64,000 bases of DNA from SCTD01 sp963781675. Its GTDB lineage: Bacteria > Actinomycetota > Actinomycetes > Mycobacteriales > SCTD01. The stretch is taken from NCBI GenBank assembly GCA_963781675.1, contig CAWAGF010000007.1:62001-126000 (forward strand). The letters run 5' to 3'. Below are positions 16,893-26,819 of this stretch, piece by piece; within the stretch, counting starts at the first letter, position 1, and every line of letters starts with the position of its first letter. Under the pieces are notes generated by a model. It was not told the DNA's origin, made no database searches, and worked only from the letters and a program-made list of their open reading frames with translations. Made by a program: the position numbers and the translations under genes.

Positions 16893-17815
16893 TAGAAGTA
16901 GTACGGGTAGGGCGACCAGTCCGGCTCGCGCTTCTGCAGGAACGCGTCCCGGCCCTCGACGGCCTCGTCGGTCATGTACGCCAGCCGCGTCGCCTCGCCG
17001 GCGAACACCTGCTGGCCGACCATCCCGTCGTCCACGGCGTTGAAGGCGAACTTCAGCATCCGCTGCGCGGTCGGGCTCTTGCGGCAGACCTCCTGCGCCC
17101 ACTCGATGGCGACCTTCTCGAGGTCGGCGTGCGGCACGACCTCGTTCACCGCGCCCATCCGGTGCATCTGGTCGGCGGTGTACTCCCGGCCGAGGAAGAA
17201 GATCTCGCGGGCGAGCTTCTGGCCGACCTGCCGGGCCAGTCCGGCGCTGCCGTAGCCGCCGTCGAAGCTGCCGACGTCGGCGTCGGTCTGCTTGAAGCGG
17301 GCGTGCTCCTCGCTCGCGAGCGTCAGGTCGCAGACGACGTGCAGGCTGTGCCCGCCGCCGGCCGCCCAGCCCGGGACGACGCAGATGACGACCTTGGGCA
17401 TCGTGCGGATGAGCCGCTGCACCTCGAGGATGTGCAGCCGCCCGGCGCGGGCCGGGTCGACGCTCTCGGGGGTGTCGCCGGAGGCGTACTGGTAGCCGTC
17501 GCGGCCGCGGATCCGCTGGTCGCCGCCGGAGCAGAAGGCCCAGCCGCCGTCCTTCGGCGAAGGGCCGTTCCCGGTGAGCAGCACGCAGCCGACGTCCGGG
17601 CTCATCCGCGCGTGGTCGAGCACGCGGTAGAGCTCGTCGACGGTGCCCGGCCGGAAGGCGTTGCGCACCTCGGGCCGGTCGAACGCGACCCGCACCACCA
17701 TGCCGTCGCGCCCCTCGGCGACGTGCCGGTGGTAGGTCACGTCCTGCAGGGAAGCGAAGCCCGGAACCTCCCGCCACTGCGTCGCGTCGAACAGCTCTGA
17801 GATCGTGGCGGTCAC
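16892..17815 (-). CDS. menB: 1,4-dihydroxy-2-naphthoyl-CoA synthase
   Basis: This 307-residue crotonase-fold enzyme closes the second ring of the naphthoquinone. The motifs CSGGDQRIRGRDGYQY and DVGSFDGGYGSAGLARQVGQ match MenB, and the protein ends SPYPYYF as in other actinobacterial MenB. The GTG start at 17815 is 22 bases from the divergent menC start, so the two genes share a very short control region or lack a promoter there. Confidence 0.95.
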   Translation of the reverse strand: MTATISELFDATQWREVPGFASLQDVTYHRHVAEGRDGMVVRVAFDRPEVRNAFRPGTVDELYRVLDHARMSPDVGCVLLTGNGPSPKDGGWAFCSGGDQRIRGRDGYQYASGDTPESVDPARAGRLHILEVQRLIRTMPKVVICVVPGWAAGGGHSLHVVCDLTLASEEHARFKQTDADVGSFDGGYGSAGLARQVGQKLAREIFFLGREYTADQMHRMGAVNEVVPHADLEKVAIEWAQEVCRKSPTAQRMLKFAFNAVDDGMVGQQVFAGEATRLAYMTDEAVEGRDAFLQKREPDWSPYPYYF

Positions 17816-17837
17816 ACCGAGAGCGTAGGAGGACCAC

Positions 17838-18812
17838 GTGCTGGACCTGTCCGAGGTCCACGTGGTCTCCGTGCCCATGCGGATGGCGTTCCGCGGTGTG
17901 CTGCACCGCGAGGCGGTGCTGCTGCGCGGACCGGCCGGGTGGGGCGAGTTCTCGCCGTTCCTGGAGTACGACGACGAGGAGTCCGCGCGGTGGCTGGCCG
18001 CAGCGCTGGAGGCGTCGCAGCAGGGCTGGCCCGCGCCGGTGCGCGACGAGGTGCCGGTCAACGCGACGGTCCCGGCGGTCGCGGCGCAGGACGTGCCCGG
18101 CGTGCTCGCGCGCTTCCCCGGCTGCACCACCGCGAAGGTGAAGGTCGCGCAGTCCGGCCAGGTGCTGCGCGACGACGTGGACCGGGTCGCCGCGGTGCGC
18201 GACGCCCTCGGCCCCGACGGCCGCATCCGGGTCGACGCGAACGGCGCCTGGTCGCTGTCCGACGCGCGCTGGGCGGTCGCCGCGCTGAGCGCCTTCGACC
18301 TGGAGTACGTCGAGCAGCCGTGCGCGTCCGTCGAGGACCTGGCGCTGCTGCGGGTCGCCCTGGCGCGGGCCGGCGTCGAGGTGCTGATCGCCGCCGACGA
18401 GTCGGTGCGCAAGGCGGCCGATCCGCTGCGGGTGGTGCGCGCGGGAGCAGCCGACGTGCTGGTGCTCAAGGTCGCACCGCTCGGCGGGGTGCGCCCGGCG
18501 CTCGACATCGCCGCCGAGTGCGGCCTGCCCGTGGTCGTCTCCAGCGCGCTGGACACCTCCGTCGGCATCAGCGCGGGGACGGCGCTGGCCGCCGCGCTGC
18601 CTGCGCTGCCGTACGCCTGCGGCCTGGCCACGACGTCGCTCATGGCGGCCGACGTCGTGCGCAGCCCCGTCGGCGCCGTGCTCACGCCCGGAGCGGTGCA
18701 GCCGGACCCGGCGCTGCTGGCCTCGCTGGCCGCGCCCCAGGAGCGCTGGGACTGGTGGCTGGCCCGGCTGGCGCGCTGCACGGCGCTGCTGGCGGCAGAC
18801 TCGCCGGCGTGA
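17838..18812 (+). CDS. menC: o-Succinylbenzoate synthase
   Basis: This 324-residue enolase-superfamily dehydratase makes o-succinylbenzoate. Catalytic and metal positions are visible: the KxK motif in TTAKVKV, Asp in RVDANGAW, Glu in EYVEQP, Asp-Glu in AADESV and the second lysine in VLKVAPLGG. The GTG start has an AGGAGG ribosome site within the 22-base spacer. Its stop overlaps the menD start. Confidence 0.94.
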   Translation: MLDLSEVHVVSVPMRMAFRGVLHREAVLLRGPAGWGEFSPFLEYDDEESARWLAAALEASQQGWPAPVRDEVPVNATVPAVAAQDVPGVLARFPGCTTAKVKVAQSGQVLRDDVDRVAAVRDALGPDGRIRVDANGAWSLSDARWAVAALSAFDLEYVEQPCASVEDLALLRVALARAGVEVLIAADESVRKAADPLRVVRAGAADVLVLKVAPLGGVRPALDIAAECGLPVVVSSALDTSVGISAGTALAAALPALPYACGLATTSLMAADVVRSPVGAVLTPGAVQPDPALLASLAAPQERWDWWLARLARCTALLAADSPA

Positions 18813-20443
18813 ACCCGTCCACCGCGCTCGCCCGCGTGCTCGTCGACGAGCTGGTGCGCGGCGGGGTGCGGGAGGCGGTGCTGTCGCCGGGATCGCGCTC
18901 GGCGCCGCTCGCCTTCGCGCTGCACGACGCGGACCGCGCCGGTCGGCTGCGGCTGCACGTGCGCATCGACGAGCGGTCCGCGGCGTTCCTCGCCCTGGGG
19001 CTCGCCAAGGCGTCCGGCCGGCCGGTGCCGGTCGTCACCACCAGCGGCACCGCGACAGCCAACCTGCACCCCGCGGTCCTGGAGGCCTCGCACAGCGGTG
19101 TCCCGCTGCTGCTGCTGACCGCCGACCGCCCGCCCGAGCTGCGCGGCACCGGCGCGAACCAGACCGTCGACCAGCTCGGCCTCTACGGCAGTGCGGTACG
19201 GCTGTTCGTGGAGGTGGGCGCCCCCGAGGAGCGGGCCGGCCAGAACGCCTCGTGGCGCGCCATGACCTGCCGCGCCCTCGCCGCTGCCGCCGACGGGCCG
19301 GTGCACCTCAACCTCGGGCTGCGCGAGCCGCTCATCCCGTCCGACGGCGGCGAGTGGGTCGAGCCGCTGGACGGGCGGGCGGACGGTGCTCCCTGGACGG
19401 CCGTCGTGGCACCTGCTCGCGCTGCTGTGCGGGACGACCTGCCGGCTCGCACCGTCGTCGTGATCGGCGACTGCGCAGGCGATCTCGCGGCCGACGCCGT
19501 CGCGCTGGCCGCCGCGCGCGGCTTCCCGGTCGTCGCCGAGCCGTCGAGCAGCGCGTGGTCGGACGAGGTCGTCCGGGCACCCGAGCTGGTGCTGGCCGCG
19601 CCCGGCTGGCTGGACGCGCACGCGCCGGACCGGGTGCTCGTCGTCGGCCGGCCGACGCTGTCGCGGGTCGTCGCCCGGCTGCTCGGCACCGCACCGGCGG
19701 ACGTCGTGGGCGTCGGCGCGCGGTGGACCGACCCGGCGCGCCAGGCGGTCCGGGTGCTGGCCGCCGTGCCCGCAGCGGACGGCCCGGTCGACCCCTCGTG
19801 GCTGCCGGTCTGGACCGCTGCCGGCCAGGCGGCGCGGGCCGCCGTCGACGCCGTCCTCGACGAGGGCCTGTCGGAGCCGGCCGTCGCGGCCGAGGTGGTG
19901 GCCGCAGCGGACGGCCTGCTGGTGGTCGGCTCCTCCAAGCCGGTGCGCGACCTGTTCACCGCCGGCGGCCGGGACGGCCTGCGGGTGCTGGCGAACCGCG
20001 GTGCGGCCGGCATCGACGGCACGGTCTCCACGGCGGTCGGCGCCGCGCTCGCGCACGGCGGCCGGACGCTCGCGCTCCTCGGCGACCTCACGTTCCTGCA
20101 CGACGCGAACGGCCTGGTCATCGGCCCGGACGAGCCGCGTCCGGACCTGACGGTCGTGGTGGTGAACAACGACGGCGGCGCCATCTTCGGGCTGCTCGAG
20201 CAGGGAGCGCCGGAGCACGCGGCCGCGTTCGAGCGCGTGTTCGGCACCCCGCACGGCGTCGACCTGCAGGCGCTGTGCGCGGCGACCCGCACCCCGTGGT
20301 CGCTGGCCTCCACCCGGGAGGAGCTGCGGGCGCAGCTGCGCGACGGGGACGGGCTGCGCGTGGTGGAGGTCCGGACCGACCGGGTCGAGGCGGTGGCCCT
20401 GGACCGGCGGCTGCGCGAGGCGGTGGCCGCCGCGCTGGGCTAG
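18809..20443 (+). CDS. menD: SEPHCHC synthase (2-succinyl-5-enolpyruvyl-6-hydroxy-3-cyclohexene-1-carboxylate synthase)
   Basis: This 544-residue thiamine-diphosphate enzyme condenses isochorismate with 2-oxoglutarate. The N-terminal motif SPGSRSAPLAFAL and TTSGTATANLHPAV are diagnostic. The ThDP motif is GDLTFLHDANGL followed by VVVVNNDGGAIFGLLEQ. The GTG start overlaps the menC stop (GTGA), so menC and menD are coupled. The convergent menF ends 14 bases beyond the stop. Confidence 0.95.
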   Translation: MNPSTALARVLVDELVRGGVREAVLSPGSRSAPLAFALHDADRAGRLRLHVRIDERSAAFLALGLAKASGRPVPVVTTSGTATANLHPAVLEASHSGVPLLLLTADRPPELRGTGANQTVDQLGLYGSAVRLFVEVGAPEERAGQNASWRAMTCRALAAAADGPVHLNLGLREPLIPSDGGEWVEPLDGRADGAPWTAVVAPARAAVRDDLPARTVVVIGDCAGDLAADAVALAAARGFPVVAEPSSSAWSDEVVRAPELVLAAPGWLDAHAPDRVLVVGRPTLSRVVARLLGTAPADVVGVGARWTDPARQAVRVLAAVPAADGPVDPSWLPVWTAAGQAARAAVDAVLDEGLSEPAVAAEVVAAADGLLVVGSSKPVRDLFTAGGRDGLRVLANRGAAGIDGTVSTAVGAALAHGGRTLALLGDLTFLHDANGLVIGPDEPRPDLTVVVVNNDGGAIFGLLEQGAPEHAAAFERVFGTPHGVDLQALCAATRTPWSLASTREELRAQLRDGDGLRVVEVRTDRVEAVALDRRLREAVAAALG

Positions 20444-20457
20444 TCGCCGTAACGGGC

Positions 20458-21693
20458 TCAGCCCGACAGCGCGTCCCGCATCGGCACCAGCTTGGCGTTG
20501 CTCTCGGCCAGCTCGTGCAGCGGCTGCGACCCCGCGACGATCCCGCACCCGGCGAACAGCCGCAGCCGGCGCCCGTCCTGCGGGTCGACCTGCGCGCAGC
20601 GCAGCGCGATCCCCCACTCCCCGTCCCCGCGGGCGTCCAGCCACCCCACCGGTCCGGCGTACCGCCCGCGGTCCAGTCCCTCGACCTCGCGGATCACCTC
20701 GAGGGCGACCTCGGTCGGGCTGCCGCAGACGGCGGCGCTCGGGTGCAACGAGGCGAGCAGCTGCAGCGACGTCGCCCCGTCGGCGACCGCACCCCGGACG
20801 TCGGTGGCCAGGTGCATGACGTTGCGCAGCTCGAGGACGAAGGGCGCCGCGGGCACCTCCACGTCGGTGCAGTGCAGGGCGAGGGCGTCGACGACGGACC
20901 GAACGCCGTACCCGTGCTCCTCGACGTCCTTGATCGAGCGGGCCAGCGCGGCGCCGCGGCGGCTGTCCTGGTTGGCGTCGCCGGTGCGGCGCAGCGTGCC
21001 GGCCAGCACCCGCGAGGTGGCGACCCCGGCCTCGAGCCGGACCAGCATCTCGGGGGTGGCGCCGAGCAGCCCGTCGACGGCGAAGGCCCAGCAGCCGGGG
21101 TAGTCCTCGGCCAGCCGGCGCAGCGGCCAGCGCAGGTCGACCGGCTCGTCGGCCCTGGCGTCGAGCGCGCGGGCGAGCACGACCTTCTCCAGCGCCCCGG
21201 ACCGGATGCGGGCCACGCCCTGCTCGACGGTCGCCATCCACTGCGCACCGGTGATCTCCCCGTCCGAGAAGACGACGGACGACGGCGCGCGCACGGCCGC
21301 GCCGGCGGACTCGACGACGGCCGCGCCGACGGTGGTGCGCCACCAGGTGCCGCCGCGGTGGCCGACGACGACCTGCGGGACCACCAGGACGGAGGAGCCG
21401 CGGGCGGGGTCGAAGGCGAAGGACCCGAAGGCCACCAGCCCCGTCCCCGGCAGCCCGACCTCGTCCTGCACGGACGCCCTCGCGACGAGCCCGTCCCACC
21501 ATGCCTGCGCCTCGGCGAAGCGGCCCGGCCCGTCGAGCACGAGGCGGGCCGCCTCGCCCCAGCCGACCAGTCCCTCGCCGCCCTGCACCCAGGCCAGCGC
21601 GCCGCCCTCCGGCAGCAGGTCGAGCAGCGGTCCCGGGTCGTCCACGCGCACGGTGGAGACCGTGAGCAGGGAGGGCGCGGCCGCGATGGTCAC
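20458..21693 (-). CDS. menF: Isochorismate synthase
   Basis: This 411-residue chorismate-utilising enzyme begins the menaquinone branch. The family motifs EKVVLARALDA, LHPSAAVCGSP and GDGEWGIALR, and the C-terminal segment FAGCGIVAGSQPLHELAES, match MenF/EntC/DhbC. EntC-type siderophore use cannot be excluded from sequence, but the men neighbours favour menaquinone. The GTG start at 21693 begins MTIAAAPSLL. Confidence 0.92.
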   Translation of the reverse strand: MTIAAAPSLLTVSTVRVDDPGPLLDLLPEGGALAWVQGGEGLVGWGEAARLVLDGPGRFAEAQAWWDGLVARASVQDEVGLPGTGLVAFGSFAFDPARGSSVLVVPQVVVGHRGGTWWRTTVGAAVVESAGAAVRAPSSVVFSDGEITGAQWMATVEQGVARIRSGALEKVVLARALDARADEPVDLRWPLRRLAEDYPGCWAFAVDGLLGATPEMLVRLEAGVATSRVLAGTLRRTGDANQDSRRGAALARSIKDVEEHGYGVRSVVDALALHCTDVEVPAAPFVLELRNVMHLATDVRGAVADGATSLQLLASLHPSAAVCGSPTEVALEVIREVEGLDRGRYAGPVGWLDARGDGEWGIALRCAQVDPQDGRRLRLFAGCGIVAGSQPLHELAESNAKLVPMRDALSG

Positions 21694-21743
21694 ACCCCAG
21701 CGTAGGCACCCGGACGGGCCGCAGCACCCCGACGTGATCATCG

Positions 21744-21769
21744 GCGCGGGTGTCGTGCGCCACCCGCGC
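21744..21769. other. Hairpin in the menF / sucrase-ferredoxin divergent gap
   Basis: GCGCGGGTG at 21744-21752 pairs with CACCCGCGC at 21761-21769 around an eight-base loop. It lies in the 117-base gap between divergent genes, so it is more likely an operator or 5' leader structure than a terminator. I see no further clear promoter motif. Confidence 0.35.
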
Positions 21770-21810
21770 AGAGATCGCGCGGGCGCCGCCGCCGCCGTAC
21801 GGTGCAGGGG

Positions 21811-22686
21811 ATGACGGACCTCTGCTCGGCGTCCTCGCGCCTGCGCGAGGAGCCGCTCACGGCCACCGCCAGCCGGGTGGAGCGCTGGCTGCTCGTCGAG
21901 CACCGCGGGGCGTGGGGCCCGCAGTCCGTCCCGAGCAGCCGGATGCCGCAGGCGCTGGCCCGCCACCTCGCGGCGACGGCCGAGCGCGCCGGTGCCCGCC
22001 TGCTCATGGTCCGCCGGCCCGCGGGGGTCGACTGCGGCGCCGGTCGCGACGTCTTCGCCGTCGACAGCCGCCCCGGCCACGAGCAGGTCCGCACGCTGCA
22101 CGTCGGCACCGACCTCGAGCTCGCCGGCACCTCCTGGGACGGCCCGGAGTGGACGCCGTACGACGGCCCGCTCTACCTGGTCTGCACGCACGGCCGGCAC
22201 GACCGGTGCTGCGCGCTGCGCGGCCGGCCGGTCGCGCAGGCGCTCTCGCGCAGGCACCCCGAGCGCACGTGGGAGTCCTCGCACGTCGGCGGGGACCGCT
22301 TCGCCGCCAACCTGGTGGTGCTGCCCGAGGGGCTGTACGTCGGACGGGTGGCCGCCGACGAGGTCGTCGCCCTGGTGGCCGCGCTCGCCGAGGGGCAGCT
22401 GCCGGCCGGCCACGTCCGCGGGCGGTCCAGCCTGCCGCTGCCGACGCAGGCCGCTCAGCACTTCGCCCGGGAGGCGCTGAACGCCTACGGCACAGGCGAT
22501 CTCGTGCCGGTCGCGCAGGACGCCGCCGGTCAGGACAGCTGGCGGGTGCGGCTGGCCGGACCGGACGTCGAGGTCGTCGTGCAGTACGACCGCAGCGGCG
22601 ACGGCGGCCGTCACCTGCTGACCTGCGACGCCGACGAGCTCAAGACGCCGCCCGTCTTCCGGCAGGTCAGCCTGACCGTGGGCTAG
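21811..22686 (+). CDS. Sucrase/ferredoxin-like family protein
   Basis: This 291-residue protein has a thioredoxin-like fold of the sucrase/ferredoxin-like family. The motif VCTHGRHDRCCALRGRPVAQAL (cysteines near 121, 128 and 129) and the later ESSHVGGDRFAANLVVLP are the family signature, expected to hold a [2Fe-2S] centre. The cellular role is not established. The ATG at 21811 is chosen for its family-like N terminus; a GTG at 21802 is possible. Its TAG stop shares bases with the TAG stop of the convergent transporter gene. Confidence 0.8.
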   Translation: MTDLCSASSRLREEPLTATASRVERWLLVEHRGAWGPQSVPSSRMPQALARHLAATAERAGARLLMVRRPAGVDCGAGRDVFAVDSRPGHEQVRTLHVGTDLELAGTSWDGPEWTPYDGPLYLVCTHGRHDRCCALRGRPVAQALSRRHPERTWESSHVGGDRFAANLVVLPEGLYVGRVAADEVVALVAALAEGQLPAGHVRGRSSLPLPTQAAQHFAREALNAYGTGDLVPVAQDAAGQDSWRVRLAGPDVEVVVQYDRSGDGGRHLLTCDADELKTPPVFRQVSLTVG

Positions 22687-23750
22687 GGCTGCTCCGCGGC
22701 CGCACCGCCGGCAGGACCGGCGTCGACCATCAGCGAGTCCCCGCTGCTCACCGGCAGCAGCTCGCCGGCCCGGATCTGCTCCGCCCAGTGGCAGGCCACC
22801 GTGTGCCCCAGCACGCCCTCGGGCTCGCGCAGGACGGGCACCTCGTCGTGGCAGCGCGTCGGCTGGCGCCACGGGCAGCGGGTGTGGAAGCGGCAGCCCG
22901 GCGGCGGAGCGGCAGCGGACGGGATGTCGCCGCGCAGCAGGATGCGCTCGCGGGTGTCCTCGACCTCGGGGTCCGGGATGGGGATCGCCGACAGCAGCGA
23001 GCGGGTGTACGGGTGCAGCGGCTCGTCGTACAGCCCGTCCGACGGCGCGACCTCGACGACCGAGCCGAGGTACATCACCGCGATGTCGTCGCTGATGTGC
23101 CGCACGACGGCCAGGTCGTGCGCGATGACGACGTAGGTCAGCCCGAGGCGCTCCTGGAGCTCCTCGAGCAGGTTGACGACCTGCGCCTGGATGGAGACGT
23201 CGAGGGCGCTGACCGGCTCGTCCGCGATGATCAGCTCGGGGTTCAGCGCGATGGCCCGGGCGATGCCGACGCGCTGGCGCTGGCCGCCGGAGAACTCGTG
23301 CGGGTAGCGGTTCGCGGCCGTGGCCGGCAGCCCGACCAGGTCGAGCAGCTCGCGCACCCGCTTGTCGTGGTCGCCCTTGTGGCCGTGCGTGCGCAGCGGC
23401 TCGGCGAGCACGGAGGCGACCGACTGGCGCGGGTCGAGCGAGGCGAGCGGGTCCTGGAAGACCATCTGCATGCGCTCGCGCATGGCGCGCATGTCCTTGG
23501 CGCCGAGCGTCGACAGGTCGGTGCCGTCGAAGACGACCGAGCCCTCGGTGACCGGCTCGAGCTGCAGGACGGCGCGGCCGAGGGTGCTCTTGCCGCAGCC
23601 GGACTCGCCGACGACGCCGAGCGTGCGGCCCTTCTCGACCGACAGGTCGACCCCGTCGACGGCGCGGACGTGGCCGACCGTCCGCTCGAGGACGATGCCC
23701 TTCTTGATCGGGAAGTGGACCTTCAGCCCGCGGACCTCGAGCAGGCTCAC
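22683..23750 (-). CDS. dppF: Oligopeptide/dipeptide ABC transporter ATP-binding protein (DppF type)
   Basis: This 355-residue ATPase has Walker A GESGCGKST (about 49-57), the signature FSGGQRQRVGIARA, Walker B LIIADEPVSALD and the C-terminal oligopeptide-type domain with CRFHTRCPWRQPTRC. The GTG start has a strong GGAGGTGA site seven bases upstream. It is the last gene of a five-gene peptide transporter unit (binding protein, two permeases, two ATPases). Confidence 0.9.
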   Translation of the reverse strand: MSLLEVRGLKVHFPIKKGIVLERTVGHVRAVDGVDLSVEKGRTLGVVGESGCGKSTLGRAVLQLEPVTEGSVVFDGTDLSTLGAKDMRAMRERMQMVFQDPLASLDPRQSVASVLAEPLRTHGHKGDHDKRVRELLDLVGLPATAANRYPHEFSGGQRQRVGIARAIALNPELIIADEPVSALDVSIQAQVVNLLEELQERLGLTYVVIAHDLAVVRHISDDIAVMYLGSVVEVAPSDGLYDEPLHPYTRSLLSAIPIPDPEVEDTRERILLRGDIPSAAAPPPGCRFHTRCPWRQPTRCHDEVPVLREPEGVLGHTVACHWAEQIRAGELLPVSSGDSLMVDAGPAGGAAAEQP

Positions 23751-23817
23751 GCGGTCACCTCCAGCAGCACGCGGCACGACCGCTCCTTCGTCGCGGCGCA
23801 CCGCGCGCAGCCTCCGC

Positions 23818-24793
<976 letters not shown>

Positions 24794-24880
24794 CTCGAGC
24801 AGCGGCGCGCCCTTGCCGAGCCCCTTGCCGGGGACCTCGTCCTGGACCTCGTCTGGCTGGTCGTCGTCATCGGCTGTCCC

Positions 24881-25801
24881 TCATCGCCGCAGCTTGGGGT
24901 CGAGGGCCTCGCGCAGCGCCTCGCCCAGCAGGTAGAAGCCCAGCACGGACAGCACGATCGCGAGGCCCGGCCACAGCGCGAGCAGCGGCTCGGTGGCGAG
25001 CAGCGCCTGGGTGTCGGCGAGCATGCGGCCCCACTCCGGGATCGACGGGTCGGGCGAGCCGAGCCCGAGGAAGGCCAGGCCGGCAGCGTCGATGATCGCG
25101 GTGGCCAGCGCGAGGGTGGCCTGCACGATCACCGGCGCGAGGCTGTTCGGGAACACGTGCTGCAGCACGATGCGGCTGCGCGTGACGCCGAGCGAGCGGG
25201 CGGCCAGCGCGTAGTCCGAGCGCCGCTGGGCGAGCATCGACCCGCGCAGCAGCCGCGCGAACACCGGCACGTTGACGACCGCGATCGCGATCATCACGGA
25301 GGTGAGCGAGCGGCCGAGCAGCGCGGCGATGCCGATGGCGAACAGCAGCCCGGGGATCGACAGCATGATGTCGACGATCCGCATGATGAGGCTGTCGACC
25401 CAGCCGCCGAAGGCGCCGGCCAGCAGCCCGAGCACGACCCCGACGGTGGCGCCCATCGTCAGCGAGACGACGCCGATCAGCAGCGAGTAGCGCGCGCCGA
25501 AGATGATCCGGCTCAGCTCGTCGCGGCCCTGGGAGTCCAGCCCCAGCAGGTGGTCCCGGGACGGCCCGGGGAAGTCGCCCGGCCGGATCTGCGAGAGGTC
25601 CGCGGACTTGGGGTCGTACGGCGCGAGCAGCGGCGCGAACACCGCGACGACGACGAACAGCAGCACCAGGGCGGCGCCGATGATGGCCACCGGGTTGCGG
25701 CGCAGGCGCCGGAGGGCGTCGCGCAGCAGGCCGCCGGTCGCCTCCTCGCCGGTGTGCGTCTCGGCGGCGGTCTCCACCGCCTCCACCTGGGACAGGCTCA
25801 T
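24881..25801 (-). CDS. dppC: Oligopeptide/dipeptide ABC transporter permease (DppC type)
   Basis: This 306-residue inner-membrane permease has an N-terminal cytoplasmic segment, about six transmembrane helices and the coupling loop ALAARSLGVTRSRIVLQHVFPN that docks on the ATPases. The motif HLLGLDSQGRDELSRIIFGAR before the second helix is typical of DppC/OppC. The ATG overlaps the dppB stop by four bases. The frame is intact, unlike its neighbours. Confidence 0.92.
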   Translation of the reverse strand: MSLSQVEAVETAAETHTGEEATGGLLRDALRRLRRNPVAIIGAALVLLFVVVAVFAPLLAPYDPKSADLSQIRPGDFPGPSRDHLLGLDSQGRDELSRIIFGARYSLLIGVVSLTMGATVGVVLGLLAGAFGGWVDSLIMRIVDIMLSIPGLLFAIGIAALLGRSLTSVMIAIAVVNVPVFARLLRGSMLAQRRSDYALAARSLGVTRSRIVLQHVFPNSLAPVIVQATLALATAIIDAAGLAFLGLGSPDPSIPEWGRMLADTQALLATEPLLALWPGLAIVLSVLGFYLLGEALREALDPKLRR

Positions 25802-26804
25802 CCGGTGCGCACCCTCGGGTCGAGCACGCCGTACGAGATGTCGACGAGCAGGTTGACGACGACGAAGACGGTCGCGAGGAACAGCAGCCCGCCCTGGATC
25901 ACCGGGAAGTCGCGGGTGAACACGGCCGAGGCCATGAACGAGCCGAGCCCGCCGAAGCCGAACACCGTCTCGGTGAGGATCGCGCCGGACAGCAGCAGGC
26001 CGGTCTGCAGGCCGATCACGGTCGCGACCGGGAGCATCGCGTTGCGCAGGATGTGGCGGCGCGTGACGACCCGCTTCGTCATGCCCTTGGCCTCGGCGGT
26101 CCGCACGAAGTCCTCGTTGCTGACCTCCTGCACCGCCGCGCGGGTGATGCGCGTGATGAAGGCGAGCGGGATCGTGCCGAGCGCGAGCGCGGGCAGCACG
26201 AGGTGCTTGAACGGCGTCCCAGGCCGCCGGGAAGTCGCCGGTGATGATCCCGTCCAGCACGAAGAACCCGGTCGGGTGGTCCGTCGTGATCGCGACGTTC
26301 TGCCGGCCGGTGGTCTCGAACCAGCCGAGCTTGATGGCGAACACGTACTTGAGCAGGTAGCCGAGCACGAAGACCGGGATCGCGATCCCGATGAGCGAGC
26401 CCACGCGTGGACAGGTTGTCGATCCACGACTGGGGTCTTCGCCCGGCCACGAAGCCGAGCGGGATGCCGACCGCGACGGCGAACAGGATCGCGGTGATGG
26501 CCAGCTCGACGGTCGCCTTGAAGCGCCGGCCGATCTCCTCCGAGACCGGCTGCTGGGTCTGGATCGACGTGCCGAAGTCGAGCTGGACGACCTTGCCCAT
26601 GTAGCTGAGGTACTGCTCGTGGACAGGCCGGTCCAAGCCGTACGCCGCCCGCACCTGCGCGATCCGCTCGGGAGTCGAGCGCTCTCCGAGGAGGGCGGTC
26701 TCCGGTCCGCCGGGCAGGGCCCGGACGAACAGGAACACCAGGATCGAGAGCCCGAAGAGGATCGGGATCAGCAGGAGCAGGCGGCGTACGGCGAACTTGA
26801 GCAA
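25798..26804 (-). pseudogene. dppB: Oligopeptide/dipeptide ABC transporter permease (DppB type), two frameshifts
   Basis: Three consecutive segments in three frames make one DppB. The first (MLKFAVRRLLLLIPILFGLS onwards) runs to WIDNLST. The second (VGSLIGIAIPVFVLGYLL onwards) runs to FPAAWDA. The third (FKHLVLPALALGTIPLAF onwards) runs to DPRVRTG. The joins are near 26402-26406 and 26212-26216, and each needs removal of one base. The coupling loop AEAKGMTKRVVTRRHILRNA lies in the third segment. A functional protein is likely if these are sequencing errors. Confidence 0.82.
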
Positions 26805-26819
26805 CGGATCAGCGGTGCC

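Noticed and set aside
17815..17838. Shared bidirectional promoter between menB and menC
   Set aside because: Only 22 bases separate the starts and they hold the menC ribosome site, leaving no room for a promoter pair.
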